The notes below the pieces were generated by a model. It saw only the letters and a program-made list of their open reading frames with translations. It was not told the origin of the DNA and searched no databases. A program made the position numbers and the translations under genes. Below, in pieces: positions 46,464 to 58,900 of a stretch of 64,000 bases of DNA. Source of the stretch: Heliocidaris erythrogramma (taxonomy: Eukaryota > Echinodermata > Echinoidea > Camarodonta > Echinometridae); contig CM046863.1 of assembly GCA_025617745.1 (NCBI GenBank), positions 57,921,829-57,985,828 on the forward strand, written 5' to 3'. Within the stretch, counting starts at the first letter, position 1; each line of letters starts with the position of its first letter.

Positions 46464-46762
46464 CCCACCCTAGGTACTTTCGTAACAGTCCCAACATTGT
46501 AAGACTGTTAATCCAAAGGTATACTGTGGGTAAATCTTACTTATGCCTTCACTAATGTTTATTATTTGTATCATCCACAGGATGAACCCCTCCCAAAATT
46601 AAAAAAATAAAATATCACGTAAATTCCATGTAAATACCAACTTAATTATGCTTGAACAACTGAAAGTGTATTTCTTACGTATAGGACAGTGGCGAAGGAT
46701 CGACTAAGTGAAGGAGCATAATTATAGAGACTTAGCAGTCGCCAAGGGTAAACCGTGAAGAC

Positions 46763-47431
46763 AATATGTGACCGACGCCTCAAAACCTACAATAAGTCGC
46801 CAAAATTATTTTTTTGTTTTATACATTTTCGGAAAGTAGAGATTCTCAGCTTTCCAATGGTATATCACTTGCCTAATTTACTCAATGATAACACCTTTAA
46901 ATATCACATTTAGAATCGGTATGTAACCAGCAATCAAGAACTCCTATTCAGAGAAAATGGCCATTTAAGTTCGGAACAAAAGAGTGCTAAACCTTCGCTC
47001 TCTGTGTGCGCCCAAGTAAAACTGGGTATTCAAATGGCCATAGCAACTGGTATGAAGGGATTATCAGATTAGGCTGAATTTTGGCACACTGCTCCAGAAG
47101 GACCTATTCATTACTTACTCCAAAAATCAATTTAATTCCTTTAGAGGTAAAGTAGTAATTTGGCATTGAATGAAAGTATTACAAAAGCTCTCCAAACATT
47201 CATTAACTCGACAAGTGAAAAAAGGAGTCATTTTAAATGCCCCAAAAACATATTTCTAAGTCGAATTACGACGCACAAACTTGAGACATGATAGAATGAT
47301 AATGAAACTACCCATTTCTATCAAAAACAGAAAATCGCCTGATCCAAGCAAATTTACTATTTTGGGCTGTTTGCTACGTTGTGGTCCGTGCGACTTATTG
47401 TAGGTTTTGAGGCGGCGGGTCACATATTTTG
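46763..47431. mobile_element. MITE, about 670 bp
   Basis: The left end has TATGTGACCGACGCCTCAAA and CCTACAATAAGTCGC. The right end has GCGACTTATTGTAGG and TTTTGAGGCGGCGGGTCACA, then TATT. About 35 bp of TIR with two or three changes, no coding frame. Confidence 0.78.
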
Positions 47432-47947
47432 TTCCTGGAAAGCAATTTTCGGAATTTCAATTTATTTACATTTTGTTAATTCATAAATGTATTTTTTAAT
47501 AGTCACTTTTTATGATGACATTTTCTCGAGTAATCCATGCATAGGGTATTGGAGAAATGAGATTTATCATCAGCGATCACTTGTGGTGAAACACATTCAC
47601 TCAGGAGGTTGGTTGGTTGGTTCTTGGTATGATGGCCCTCATCAATCTCTTCAGATTATTCGCGCCAGACACTTTAGGTTTGGCGTAGGCTTCGCAAAGC
47701 CCACGAGCGACTTTTTTTTTTGTCGTGAAAATGGTGTAATTAATGGTCATCATTAGTATGGTAAAATGTTAGTGTCCCATCTCCTAAGTTAGAAAGCTGT
47801 CGATCGTGATTATTCGTAATTATTCGCTATAATATCGAGATACGCAAACAATCAATCGGAAATAACAGGGGGGGGGGGAGGGGTAAATTCCAACTGTTCT
47901 TTACCAAATTGCTTCAAGATCAGTTAACAGGATCAATGATAGCTTAA

Positions 47948-48228
47948 CGGGATACGCCACCAGGCGGCCGTGGGGAAAGTCAGGATAGCGTAAGCCCCAT
48001 TCACTCGTACACAAAGTTTGTGCGTCTAACGCGTTCGTTGGACTAAGTGGGATTACATTTCGACTGCACGAAGCCGACCGAAACTCGCACGAGAGCTCGA
48101 GCTCAGGTGGAGCGTGCATGTTGTGCGGCGATCAGTCTAACCGAACTTTGCGCCCCGCGGGGCAACGGCCTGATCACGGTGCCCTCTCGCGGCATAAAAA
48201 CGTCCACAATCTGCGGTTGAGTATCCCT
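47948..48228 (+). mobile_element. Kolobok/T2-like MITE, copy 4, TTAA target site
   Basis: TTAA at 47944-47947 and 48229-48232. The first base has changed to C (CGGGATACGCC). The right end GAGTATCCCT is intact. Confidence 0.82.
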
Positions 48229-48364
48229 TTAACGGGCTATCTAATACCAGGGAAGTGTAAGACTAAAACGATTGGTAACATCCATATAACCCAATAATTC
48301 AAGAGTGAAAATTGGGCTAGACATCAACAATTCTTTTAGATTAGTATTTTTCAATTTAATCCTT

Positions 48365-49870
48365 TCTTTTAAGAGACGTCTCTATTTATCGTATTTTGAA
48401 CAATATAAAATAAAATGTTCAATCGTCTCAAATTCTTGAAACGCTTCACAGAGACCAGTATCATGCTGGTTAATTTGAAAAATAGGTTATAATTTAACCT
48501 GCATTTACCTACTCTTAGTTGTTGTATCAAGCATTCTTCTCTGCGAGACAAGCCATGTCTGTGTATCTTTTCGTGGCTCCTTTTTGGCGGCCCGATCTAC
48601 GATCTCGTTGCCGTTAATATTGCAGTGTGATGGAATCCATTCAAAGGCAACACAAACATCCTTCAACTTCAAAATATTATTTATGCATAAAACTTCATTA
48701 GCCATAGCACATCTAATAAAGTTTGAAACGATCGTTTGTAAAGCTGACAAAGAGTCACTAAATATTACCACCGATGAGGCTTCCATATAAATGTGTTTAT
48801 CCACTCTAGTGCCATTAGTATGGCAACTACTTCTGCTCTCATAATGCAGACACGGGATAATCTAAAATTTTGCACCAAGTCGTAATGAGGCACATAAAAT
48901 GCGGCTCCTGTTCTCCCATCTTCCTGTTTGGATCCATCTGTATAAACATGTAAATATCCTTTCCATGAATTTCCAATACTTTTTAGAACAATCGATTTCA
49001 TTTCAACTTGAAGCATTTCCCTTTTCTGTACTTTACCCTGGTGTTCAAGGGACACATGAGGTCGTGTTAAACGCCATTCAGGGATTTGTTTGGCCCTCGA
49101 CCACCATTTCGTCTCTGAAAGATCGCCGTTTAAGAGGTCTTTCTCCGGCCCTCCACTCTAGGCTATTTAAAACACAACCATCACCTAACACTTCTTTTGT
49201 CGGGTGATTTGGGATACTAGACAGCACATAAACTCTACATTTTTCATTTAACAACCCTCTACGATGGCTCAGAGGCAGCTCCCCGGCCAAAACCTGTAAA
49301 TCCTCCAAGGACACATTGTGTATTGAACCTGTAATAATTTTTAAGGCTCTGTATTGGATAGAGTCAAGTTTTTTCTTCAGTGATATACCAGCAGAATCGT
49401 ACATTTCACTTCTATAGTCCAAAACGGATAAGATAAGTCCTTTATAAATCATCATCAAAAACTCATACTTACTTCCCCCAAGGGGTGCCAGAGTTACAAC
49501 GTAGCAAGTTTAATCTTTTCTTACATTTATCAATGATAGACTGTATATGGACAGACCAAGTTAGTTTAGAGTCAAACCACATAAAAAGGAACTTATACTG
49601 CTCGTATACTGGCAGACTACGTCCTTTTATTTTTAAAAGAATATCTCTCTTTTGTTTGTTGGTAAAGACTAGAACCGCGGATTTAGTAGGGGAAACATTT
49701 AATTTCCACTCTCAACACCATATCTGAAGCTCATGCAGGGCCTCTTGTAATTTCCTGCAAACCAGCTCCAAATCGTTATTTGAATACCAAACTGCAATGT
49801 CATCCGCATATTTACTTGGCCTAATGGCCCTCCAGATAGCCATTTTCCTTTCAGCTTCAAAGGGGCGGGG
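48365..49870 (-). mobile_element. 5'-truncated LINE with RNase H (I/Ingi/LOA-type)
   Basis: Reading on the minus strand from 49870: the RT palm box YADDIAVWYSN (YADD at 49799-49810), then WKLNVSPTKSAV-like text, an RT thumb (YKGLILSVLDY, 49440; QYRALKIITGSIH; LQVLAGELPLSHRR), and an RNase H domain with its acidic residues in YTDGSKQEDGRTGAAFYVP (about 48930), RAEVVAILMALEWI, FSDSLSALQ and IPSHCNINGNEIVDRAAK (about 48615). RNase H after RT marks the I, R1, LOA and Ingi clades. The 5' end stops about ten codons before YADD. Several frameshifts interrupt it. It probably lies upstream of, or in an intron of, the SAM-domain gene on the other strand. Confidence 0.85.
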
Positions 49871-50111
49871 GCTCTGCGGCCCCCCAGAACCCTGGCCAAT
49901 TTGTCCTATTTCATAGACTTACATGCATACAAGAAAAAGCAATTATGCTGTCTAAATGTAAAAAGCAGACATTTTTGGAAACTGAATTATTAGTAACCAT
50001 GAATTTTTCAAAACTTCTTTGATGATGATAGAACCTGTTATCTTATTTTTTTTTTCAACATCTCAACTGGAAAAAATGTTCTACAAACTGTATTTTCTTG
50101 TTTATGTTCAG

Positions 50112-50233
50112 AAAACCAGATTGATATGGAAGCTCTCCTCCTAATCACCCAAGAAGAGCTGCAACAAATGATACCATGGGCAGGGCTGAGGATCAAATGT
50201 TGGAGGCACATTCTGGAACTTCAAGGGGCTAAG
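50112..50233 (+). CDS. Exon: C-terminal half of a SAM domain
   Basis: Acceptor TTTATGTTCAG and donor AAG followed by GTAAAT bound a 122-bp exon, starting with two bases of a split codon and ending in phase 0. It encodes NQIDMEALLLITQEELQQMI and PWAGLRIKCWRHILELQGAK. The pattern ID-x-EALLLIT-x-EEL, then G-R-K-x-x-x-I-x-x-L is the second half of a sterile alpha motif domain, a helical protein-interaction fold. The first half should lie on an upstream exon, which I could not find. Downstream exons of SAMD3-like character at 54628 and 60403 suggest a SAMD3-like gene. The exon itself is undamaged. Confidence 0.65.
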
Positions 50234-50269
50234 GTAAATCATGCATGTGACATTGTTTTGGGGATCGTT

Positions 50270-50435
50270 GTGTGTAAACTTTTTTACATTTTCATCATCT
50301 CAAAAATGCATGGTCAGATTTTAACCAAATTTGGTAGGAATCATCTATAGGGATAGGGATACATAGTTGGTAAAAAGGTACATGTGGGGTCCGTGGGGGC
50401 CCCAAGGGGGGGGGGGGGGGTGGACGTGCGTCCAA
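50270..50435 (+). repeat. Lone diverged copy of the satellite monomer
   Basis: TTAACCAAATTTGGTAGGAA, TCATCTATAGGGATAGGG and GGTACATGTGGGGTCC follow the order of the monomer in the array at 1-5210, with a G run afterwards. It lies just after the SAM exon. Confidence 0.75.
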
Positions 50436-50628
50436 TGGTAATAATAATAACGTTTTATTTACCCAGGGTAGCCTCTTCCAATTTTCAAACTGCTCTTCCA
50501 GCGGGCCCTGCATAACATAATATGTTATTACCTTTCTCCATTCTACTGTTTTTCGTATTCTTACCAGATACGCTCATTTTCTTCTGCCAAGTCATGGGTA
50601 GCTATATGTACTTATTTGAATCTACACC

Positions 50629-53540
50629 ATGTCTCACCTAAATTGTAATGTTCAACCCTACGTGAAATGTCAATACTATCTGCCTGATGAGTTCAACCGT
50701 ACTTTTTCAAACTGTTCTAAAAAAATAAGTTTATTGCATTGTAATGCCCGTAGTCTTAATAAGAATTTTGATAACATATCTGACTTATTGGTAAACCTCT
50801 CTTTTTCATTTTCAATAATTGGCGTCACAGAAACATGGTTGAATAATAGATCTCCAAATGTATATGATATTAATAATTACCATTTTATCCGTAATGATAG
50901 ACAGAACTGTCGTGGTGGTGGTGTTGCCTTTTATATATCCCAATCGTTATCGTACAAAGTCAGACACGAATTTTCTCTTGTTAATAGCTCCTCTGAATTA
51001 TTATGTATTGAGATTAATATAAAGAATGGGAAAAATTTAATTGTTTGTGTTATTTATCGTCCACCTAGCAACAATGTTGATACCTTTTTAGAAGATTTTG
51101 ATAATTTATTGAATAGTCTGAACCCAGAAGGCAAATTAATATGCTTAATGGGAGATTTTAATATAGACCTTAAACAAGATAATAATACTGTCAATCGATT
51201 TAAAAGTATCATATATTCAAATGCTTGTTTTCCTGTTATAGACAAACCCACAAGAATTGTAAATCAATCTTCCACTATCATAGATAATATAATTTTTAAT
51301 GATGATACTTATAAAATTGATTCCGGTATTTTATATTCTGAAATTTCAGATCATATTCCTGTTTTTTTAATGTTTAATATTCCTTCCTCTTTTAGAGAGA
51401 AAGAAACGAATATACACGGAAGTTATCCCAGAAAATATATATAGGTTAAACGAACACTTGCAGAGTGAAGAATGGGAAGATGTTTTAATGTGCAATGACA
51501 CTGAAAGAGCATATCATTTATTTTGGTCAAAATTTGAGTCATATTTTAATATTAGTATTCCTAAAGTTAAAGTTGGGGGGAAACGCAATAAACCTATCAA
51601 ACCGTGGATTACAAGAGGAATTCTGAAATCTATTAATAAAAGAAATACTCTATATAAAATAAGCCTCTCTGAACCAAACCCTATTAATGTGCGTAATTAC
51701 AAAATATATCGACAATAAATTAACAAGTGTAATAAGATTATCAAAACGGATGTACTTTTCTAATAAAATAGATAATGCTCAAGGTAATATTTCAACCACA
51801 TGGAAAATAATTAACGAAATCCTTCATAAGAGCAAATCACATATTAATTCCCAAGTATTTAATAGAGATGGTAATTCTATCAAAAATCCCCCTGAAATAG
51901 CAAACATGTTCAACGAATATTTTGTTAATGTAGGTCCAAACCAAGCTGCTAAAGTTGATGATAGTAATTGTAACTTTGTAGAATTTTTATCACAATCAAT
52001 AGATACATCCATATTCTTCATCCCCACTGACTTTATTGAAATATTAAGAATCGTCCGCACCCTCAAATGTAGTCACTCCTCTAGTCATGATGAAATTAGT
52101 ACTCACTTATTGAAACAGATTATAAATAATATTTTGTCACCTCTAATCCATATTTTTAATCTCTCACTCTCCTCTGGTGTCTTCCCGACCCCCTTTAAAA
52201 TTGCAAAGGTTATACCAATTTATAAGAAAGACGATCCTTCCTGTATATGTAATTATCGACCTGTTTCTATTTTGTCAAGTTTCTCAAAGATTCTTGAGAG
52301 GATTGTCTATAATAGGTTATATGGATTTTTGTCTGAAAATAGTTTTTTTAATCCTAATCAATTTGGTTTCCGTAAGAATCATTCTACCGATTTAGCCTTA
52401 ATGCAGTTATTTGACAGAGTATCAGATGCCTTGGCAAATCATGAACATGTAATTGGTATATTTATGGATCTTAGCAAGGCATTTGATACTCTTGATCACA
52501 AAATTTTACTATATAAGTTACAACATTACGGATTCGGGTACTGCACTTCATTGGTTTGAGAATTATTTATCACACAGACAACAATTTGTTTCCTTTGAAT
52601 CCGCTCATTCGAATATGTTACCAACAACATGCGGAGTCCCACAAGGCTCAATTTTAGGCCCCTTATTATTTCTAATTTATGTTAATGATATTTCAAATGC
52701 TTCACCTATGTTACAGTATATTTTATTTGCTGATGATACAAATGTCTTTGTTCACACTCTGACTTACACCGTTTAATTACTATTTTGAATAATGAATTAC
52801 CGAAGTTATCTACATGGTTTAAAAGTAATATCTTGTCACTCAATTTAAGGAAAACCAACTATATTTATTTCAGAGGTAAAAGAAAAGTTGACTTGCAAAA
52901 TCATGATTTATATATTGATGGTAATCTTCTTGAAAACAAAATAATGACTAAATTTCTTGGTGTGTATATTAATGAAAAATTTAAAATGGAATGATCATGT
53001 AAAACACATAATTTTACCTATCTCTCGTAATGTTGGTCTGTTAACTAAGCTAAATATTTTTTACCTACTTCTGTACTATTTACGCTGTATAATACGCTTG
53101 TCTTGCCATACATATCATATTGTAATATTATCTGGGCAACTCATAAATGTTATACAAATCCCATATTAATTCTCCAGAAAAAAGCCATCCGGGCGTGTAG
53201 TGGGGCAAGTTTTTGCTCTCACACTGACCCTCTGTTTTTTCGTCTTAAGTCCCTCAAGGTCAAAGATATTAATTTCCTACAAAAAGCTCTATTCATGTTT
53301 AAGTATAACTCCAACCTTTTACCCCCAGTATTTGCAACATTATTTCAATCGAACACACAAATTCACGCATATCCCACCAGACAATCAAAAAATGTGCATT
53401 TATTTAACCCCAGGACTGCTCTTGCACATAATTCTATTAGGCACTCTGGCCCTGATGTATGGAATTCCCTTCCTCCCGAAATAAAAAACATGACTTTAAT
53501 GTACTCTTTCAAGCGAGCAGCAAAAAAATCACCTAATTAA
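50629..53540 (+). mobile_element. Decayed CR1-group LINE (endonuclease plus RT)
   Basis: The first frame (50629-51444, 271 codons) is an intact-looking endonuclease domain: ISLLHCNARSLNKNFDN, IIGVTETWLN, RGGGVAFYI, VIYRPPSNN, LMGDFNIDL and SDHIPVFLMF. The next frames give the linker (NMFNEYFVNVGPNQA, near 51905), RT motifs (YRPVSILSSFSKILERIVYN; FMDLSKAFDTLDHKILLYKL near 52463; GVPQGSILGPLLFLIYVNDI; FADDTNVF near 52727) and the C-terminal region ending GPDVWNSLPPEIK with stop at 53538. Frames change near 51450-51690, 52540-52560, 52780 and 53000-53100, and a premature stop is present, so it is inactive. The motif style fits the CR1/Daphne/Crack group. The 3' region ends in (ATAAATCAA)-type repeats near 54056-54088. 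It lies in an intron of the SAM gene. Confidence 0.9.
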
Positions 53541-54088
53541 GCAATATTCCCCACAATAATGATTGTGTAGTACACCCATAATATATCTTGTATAATTATG
53601 TAAATAGGACCCATGACTTGGCACATTTTCACCTCTTTGGGAGGCAGATATGATATTAGTTTACAAAACGAGTTTACCACTTGCTATTATGTTAATATCA
53701 TGTCTGCCTCTCAAACCGGATGATTAACTCTCTATTGTTAATACAGTTGTTATTTAAAATATTTGGAAAGGTACAATTGCCTCATTTTATCCTCCTCTCT
53801 TCATCCCTATTTCTCTCTGTATCCTCTTCCCATTCTCTCTCTCATTACTTTTTTAATTATATTTTATCTCAAAGGGCTTTCATGCTGTCAAGCCTCGGCT
53901 TATTATGAAAACCCTCTTGTTTGATTTCTCTTTCTATAATCCTACTGTTAGCCTTGTAGTTTAAGATATATTAATGTCATGATGTTCCATTGTATTGTAT
54001 ATCGCATAATTTGTATAACGTATGCATTATTTGATGAATTGAGAAATCAAGCAGAAATAAATAAATCAAATCAAATAAATCAAATAAT
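53541..54088 (+). other. LINE 3' UTR and tail
   Basis: Non-coding and AT-rich, ending in AATAAATAAATCAAATCAAA repeats that form the likely 3' terminus of the CR1-group element. Confidence 0.6.
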
Positions 54089-54142
54089 ATGCCGAGAGCC
54101 TGGCTAGAAAGCAGAAGGTCCCATTTTTGAAGTCTTTGGTAT

Positions 54143-54219
54143 GACTTGGCCGGGGTTTGAACCCACGTCCTCCCGTTCATGAGGCGGGCGCTCTAATCAA
54201 CTAAGCCAACATGCCCGGT
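54143..54219 (-). pseudogene. tRNA-derived sequence (SINE head or tRNA pseudogene)
   Basis: On the minus strand: CCGGGCATGTTGGCTTAGTT (A-box region), GATTAGAGCGCCCGCCTCAT and GTGGGTTCAAACCCC (B box). A D-arm, an anticodon-like stem (CCCG/CGGG around CCTCATGAA, apparent CAT) and a short T-stem can be drawn, but the acceptor stem does not pair, so this is not a working tRNA. It follows the tail of the CR1-group LINE and may be a SINE mobilised by it. Confidence 0.6.
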
Positions 54220-54239
54220 ACAAACAAAACAAACTTGTA

Positions 54240-54460
54240 AATTAAAAAAAAAAATCTTCATAACAAAGTTGGTGTAAAAATTGTACATGTGGCCCCAGGG
54301 GGTCCAGGGGGTGTCTGTATATTTCAAACATCTCATTCAGATCCTCCAAGATATTTGAATTCAGAACATACCCCACGGGAGCGCCAGATTGAACTCGCAA
54401 CAGATGAGAATTTAGCGACCTGAGGTGACGGTCGTGCCCTCAGGGTTCTTTCTTTTCTAG
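54240..54460. repeat. Fragment of the satellite's parent repeat
   Basis: Contains TTGTACATGTGGCCCCAGGG, TATTTCAAACATCTCATTC and the ending GACCTGAGGTGACGGTCGTG, matching the monomer and the array's right edge (5464-5495). Confidence 0.65.
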
Positions 54461-54627
54461 CAGACATGGATTGGCTTGACCCGGAAGTGATGCTCCAGAC
54501 ACTAGCATTAATTTCACCATGTGTGGGAGAGTTATCAATAGTCAATTTCAAAAGAAGTTAAAGAAATTCAACCAGGAATTAAAATAAAATTTTCATTTCA
54601 TTTACTGCACCAGAACGTGAACTTCAG

Positions 54628-54783
54628 AAGAGAATAATTCTGAGATGACGAAGTGGCTCCAACAGAATGTAGCACCATTGAGTAAAGTAGCAGATTTCAT
54701 GGGAAAGACTGCACTACATCGAGCGAAGTGGATTCAGGAAAATCCTGAGAAGAATGCAGTTTTTCTTTGACACATGTGGCATG
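54628..54783 (+). pseudogene. SAMD3-like exon with a frameshift
   Basis: The right boundary ATG followed by GTAAGTT (54784) is a good donor. The left boundary is uncertain (TTCAG at 54627 or CACCAG at 54613). The frame through MTKWLQQNVAPLSKVADFMG and KTALHRAKWIQENP (54645-54743) breaks near 54740-54745, and the good continuation is one frame over: ILRRMQFFFDTCGM. In SAMD3-like proteins a WI helix is followed by a segment resembling FLDTPGMI-x-QDF, which fits FFDTCGM here joined to VQQDF of the exon at 60403. The needed change is a net two-base loss or one-base gain. This is either a sequence error or true decay. A TGA at 54618 precedes this frame if the earlier acceptor is used. Confidence 0.5.
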
Positions 54784-55202
54784 GTAAGTTGAGTACCTGA
54801 CTAAGTCTTATAATTTGGGTCATTCCATTGCTTGTTGCTACATTTAGTTTATCTAAGATGAAGCTTATCTCAACAAAATGACATTTGAAAATACAGGAAT
54901 TGTGTTATGTGTGAACGAACACCCCTTAGCCTAAGTTTGGGTCTATGGAGCAGCAAATCGGGGTCAAATTAAAACAAATGTTTGAAATCAAGTATCTAGG
55001 GAACAACAATCAGGTCTGAAAGGCGTTCTGGTAGGCGGTGCATAAATTTCATACATTGTACATGAGAGCCTTCCAAATGATGAGGCATGGATAGGGGGGG
55101 GGGGGGGGCTTTTTTTTTCTTTTGTGTTTTTGGAATGGGGATGTAGGTGTGGAAGATGAAATGTTCCAGAGATTTGTAAAAATGCATGAAATTTTGAAAA
55201 AC

Positions 55203-55899
55203 TGTAGCGGTTTTGGTCGCTACTTATAAGGCGAGATGGGAATAAGAAGCAATCACCACTTACCGACTTTATGCGTGCAGGGGTTAACCGGACATGGATC
55301 CTCCAAAATGCCAAAAGTTTCCAAATATTGCACAATCCGATTCAAATATATATTTACACAGATATCACCACAGAAATGATCACAAAACTACTTGGCTAGC
55401 ACAAGCGAGATTTGGACTGTTCTCTGAGTGAATTGCAGAGAATAAAATGATGAAATAGAAATTCCTCCAGGTGAGATGATGGAGTATAGAATTAATGTGA
55501 AGTAGAGAATTGTAGAAATTGCTCCAATTGAAGTGCAGGAAACAAATTCAGAAGTGAAGAGATGACATCCTCAAATTAACGTGTTAACTCGATGAGAAAA
55601 CTTTGAGTAGTGTGTCTAGCAAAGATGGAGATGAAAAGTGTTTGTTCTTATCCCTTGCTAGTGTAGCAGGATGAAGAAGAAAGGGAGTATTGTTGAAAAT
55701 CCTTGAATTGAAGGTGAGTCATTAATGTGCGATGGGCATGGCCATGCAGCTGACCACTTGTTGATAGATAAATGTGATAACATAGGGGTGGTTGTGACTG
55801 CTGGTATAAGGGGCAGTGTCCTCTCAAAATGACTTTGTACAATAAGTGAAAGTGAAGAAATTAAAGAAAAGATGAAGTGAGGATGAGGAAAATACTACA
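55203..55899 (-). repeat. 3' LTR (697 bp)
   Basis: In element orientation this is the downstream LTR. It starts TGTAGTATTTTCCTCATCC on the minus strand and ends ACCAAAACCGCTACA. Confidence 0.95.
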
Positions 55900-55978
55900 T
55901 CAGCCCCCTCCTAGAACGTTGAATAAAATGAAACGGTCGATAATTGAGAAAATAGTCCGAATGAAATGAAATAATATC

Positions 55979-58900
55979 TCATTTGAAATTCCAAACTTGA
56001 ACATAGCGTTTGGGAAAGTGTACTCTTCTGCCGGAACGAGTTTGTCTGACGTCGGGCTTGGCAGAAGGAGTGATAGAGGGAGGTTGAGGCTGAGAGGTTG
56101 GTGTACTAGGCGCTTGTGAAGGTATAGGGTCCTGTGAGAGTGTTGGACCAGGGTTGGTAGTAGATTTGACGGGCGAGTCCAAGTATGCAGGTTTCAAACG
56201 GTCGAGACTGACGCTGTCCTGTTTTCCTTTAAGTTTGACGATGAAAAACTTGTCAGTTCGTCTGATGACTTCGAATGGGCCGTCGTATGGTGGTTGGAGA
56301 GGTTTCTTGACTGCATCATGTCGCACAAATACATGGGTGCATGTTGTGAGATCAGGATGAACCTGTGGTTTGCGTTGTTGAGCACGAGTGGGCTGAGGTC
56401 TGAGGTTCTGCATTTGTCTCCGTAGTCGGTGGATGTAGTTGCTAGGGTCCAAATCACAATCATTCTGACTAGGCGCTACAAACTGACCTGGCAACCTTAT
56501 TGTTGTTCCATATACCAGTTCAGCTGCGCAACAACCTAAATCAGATTTGACTGCAGTTCGGATTCCAAGCATGACGAGAGGGAGAGTCTCAGTCCATCTC
56601 GCACTAGTAGTAGCTTTGAGAGATGCTTTGAGTTGTCGATGAAAGCGCTCTACAAGTCCATTTGATGCTGGGTGGTAAGATGTAGTTCGAATCCGAGAGC
56701 TGCCAAGAAGATGAGTTAGGGCTTGAAAGAGAGAAGATTCAAATTGACGTCCTCTGTCGGTTGTGATGGTTGAGGGAGCTCCGAAGCGAGATACCCATTG
56801 TGAAATGAAAGCTTGGTTAACAGTCTCGGCTGATATGTCGGGGATTGGTATTGCCTCAGGCCATCGAGTGAAACGGTCAACACAAGTGAGGAGATATGCA
56901 TTGCCATTTGAAGGAGGGAGGGGTCCCACGAGATCGATGTGGATGTGGTTGAATCTAGCGTCTGGTGTCGCGAAAGTACCTATCGGTGCCTTGGTATGAC
57001 GATGTACTTTGCAACGTTGACACTGTATGCAAGTTTTAGTCCAACTTCTGACATCTTTGTTGATTCCAGGCCATACAAAACGCTCAGTGATGAGTTTTTG
57101 GGTAGCATTGATGCCGGGGTGAGATAGGTTGTGTAGAGCATCAAACACAACTCGCCGAAATTTGGCTGGGATGTAAGGGCGAGGATTTGCAGTTGAAGTG
57201 TCACATAGAATGGTAGAGTCAGAAGTAGGGAGTGGTAGAGATTGGAGTTTGAGCGAGGTGGCAGTGAGTTGCCTGAGTTCCTCGTCATCCTCCTGAGCAG
57301 TGGCGATGGCATTGAAATCAATGGTGGAAGACGATTTCAGCGAGTTGATTTCCATGCGGGAAAGTGTGTCTGCCACTACATTGTGTTTGCCACTAACATG
57401 CCTAATATCAGTCGTGAATTGCGATATGTAGTCTAGATGCCGGACTTCTCGTGGTGAATACCTGTCGGGTCTAGAGTTGTAGGCATGTATTAATGGTTTG
57501 TGATCTGTGTAGACACAGAATTGCCGTCCTTCTAGTGCATGCTTGAAGTGACGAATGGTGAGGTAGATAGCTAGAAGTTCACGTCCAAAAGTGCTATACC
57601 TGGTCTCTGCTGGCTGCAGGCGTTTGGAGAAGAAGGCGATGGGTTGCCAGTCATCGTCAACTAGTTGCTGCAACACCCCTCCGACAGCAACATCTGATGC
57701 ATCAACCATAATGCAGAGTGGGGCATTAGGCTTAGGGTGTGACAGAAGTGTGGCGTTAGCTAATGCTGTCTTGACCGAGTTGAATGCATGGAGGGCCGTT
57801 TCATCGAGATGAATTGCCTTGTTTTTCAGCTTGCATGCCAGGAGATCAGTGAGTGGTTGTGTGGTAGCTGCACAGTCGGGAATGAAACGTCGATAGAAGT
57901 TGATGAGTCCGAGAAACTCGCGCAGTTTACGTAGAGAATCAGGGACAGGGAAGTCATTGATGACTTTGACTTTCTCGGGAAGAGGGCGGATGCCGTTCTC
58001 ATCAACGATATGGCCGAGAAAGGTGAGGGAGGATGCGCCAAATTCACATTTGGCTGGGTTGATGACAACTCCATATTTCGCAAGTCTAGTGAACAGAAGT
58101 TGCAGGTGTTGTACATGCTGCTCCGGTGTCTCACTTGCGATGAGGAGGTCGTCGATGTAGGCGTACACAAAGGGAAGACCACGGGTTACCTCATCAATAA
58201 ATCGTTGAAAAGTTTGTGCGGCATTGCGTAGCCCAAAAGGCATGCGCACAAACTCAAATAACCCAAAGGGTGTGGTGATGGCTGTTTTGTGTACGTCTGA
58301 GGGATCGACTGGTATCTGATGGTAAGCTCGTATGAGATCGAGTTTTGTGAAAACTCGTTTGCCTGCTAGGGCAGAGGTGAAATCTTGAAGATGGGGGATT
58401 GGATATTTATCGGGAACCGTATTCCTGTTTAGTGCCCGATAGTCTCCGCACGGTCTCCAGTCTCCAGGGGTTTTCTTGGGCACCATATGAAGTGGGGATG
58501 CCCAGTTGCTGCTGGATGGTCGGATGATGCCCAGTTCTAGCATGTGGTCAAATTCAGCTTTTGCAATAGTATACCTGTCGGTTGCTAGGCGACGAGGACG
58601 GGCTGAAACAGGAGGGCCTTTCGTCTCAATGTGATGGGTGACGGAATGTTTGATTGTTGCCTCCTTGTACACAGGACGTGTGATGTCAGGAAATTGATTG
58701 AGAAGAGATTTGTAAGCAGCTTGACTGTCTGGCTTTACAAACATAGGACTGATAGAAGGAGAAGAAGAAAGGATGCCTTTTACTGAAAGATTAGTAGTAG
58801 AATCGATGAGTCGAAGATTGCGAACATCAACCAGCAAACCAAAGTGGTGTAGGAAGTCTGCCCCTAGGATAGGCATGGAAATATCAGCAATGATGAAAAT

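Noticed and set aside
54143..54219. Functional tRNA-Met gene
   Set aside because: The acceptor stem cannot pair and the T-stem is weak; better read as a SINE head or pseudogene.
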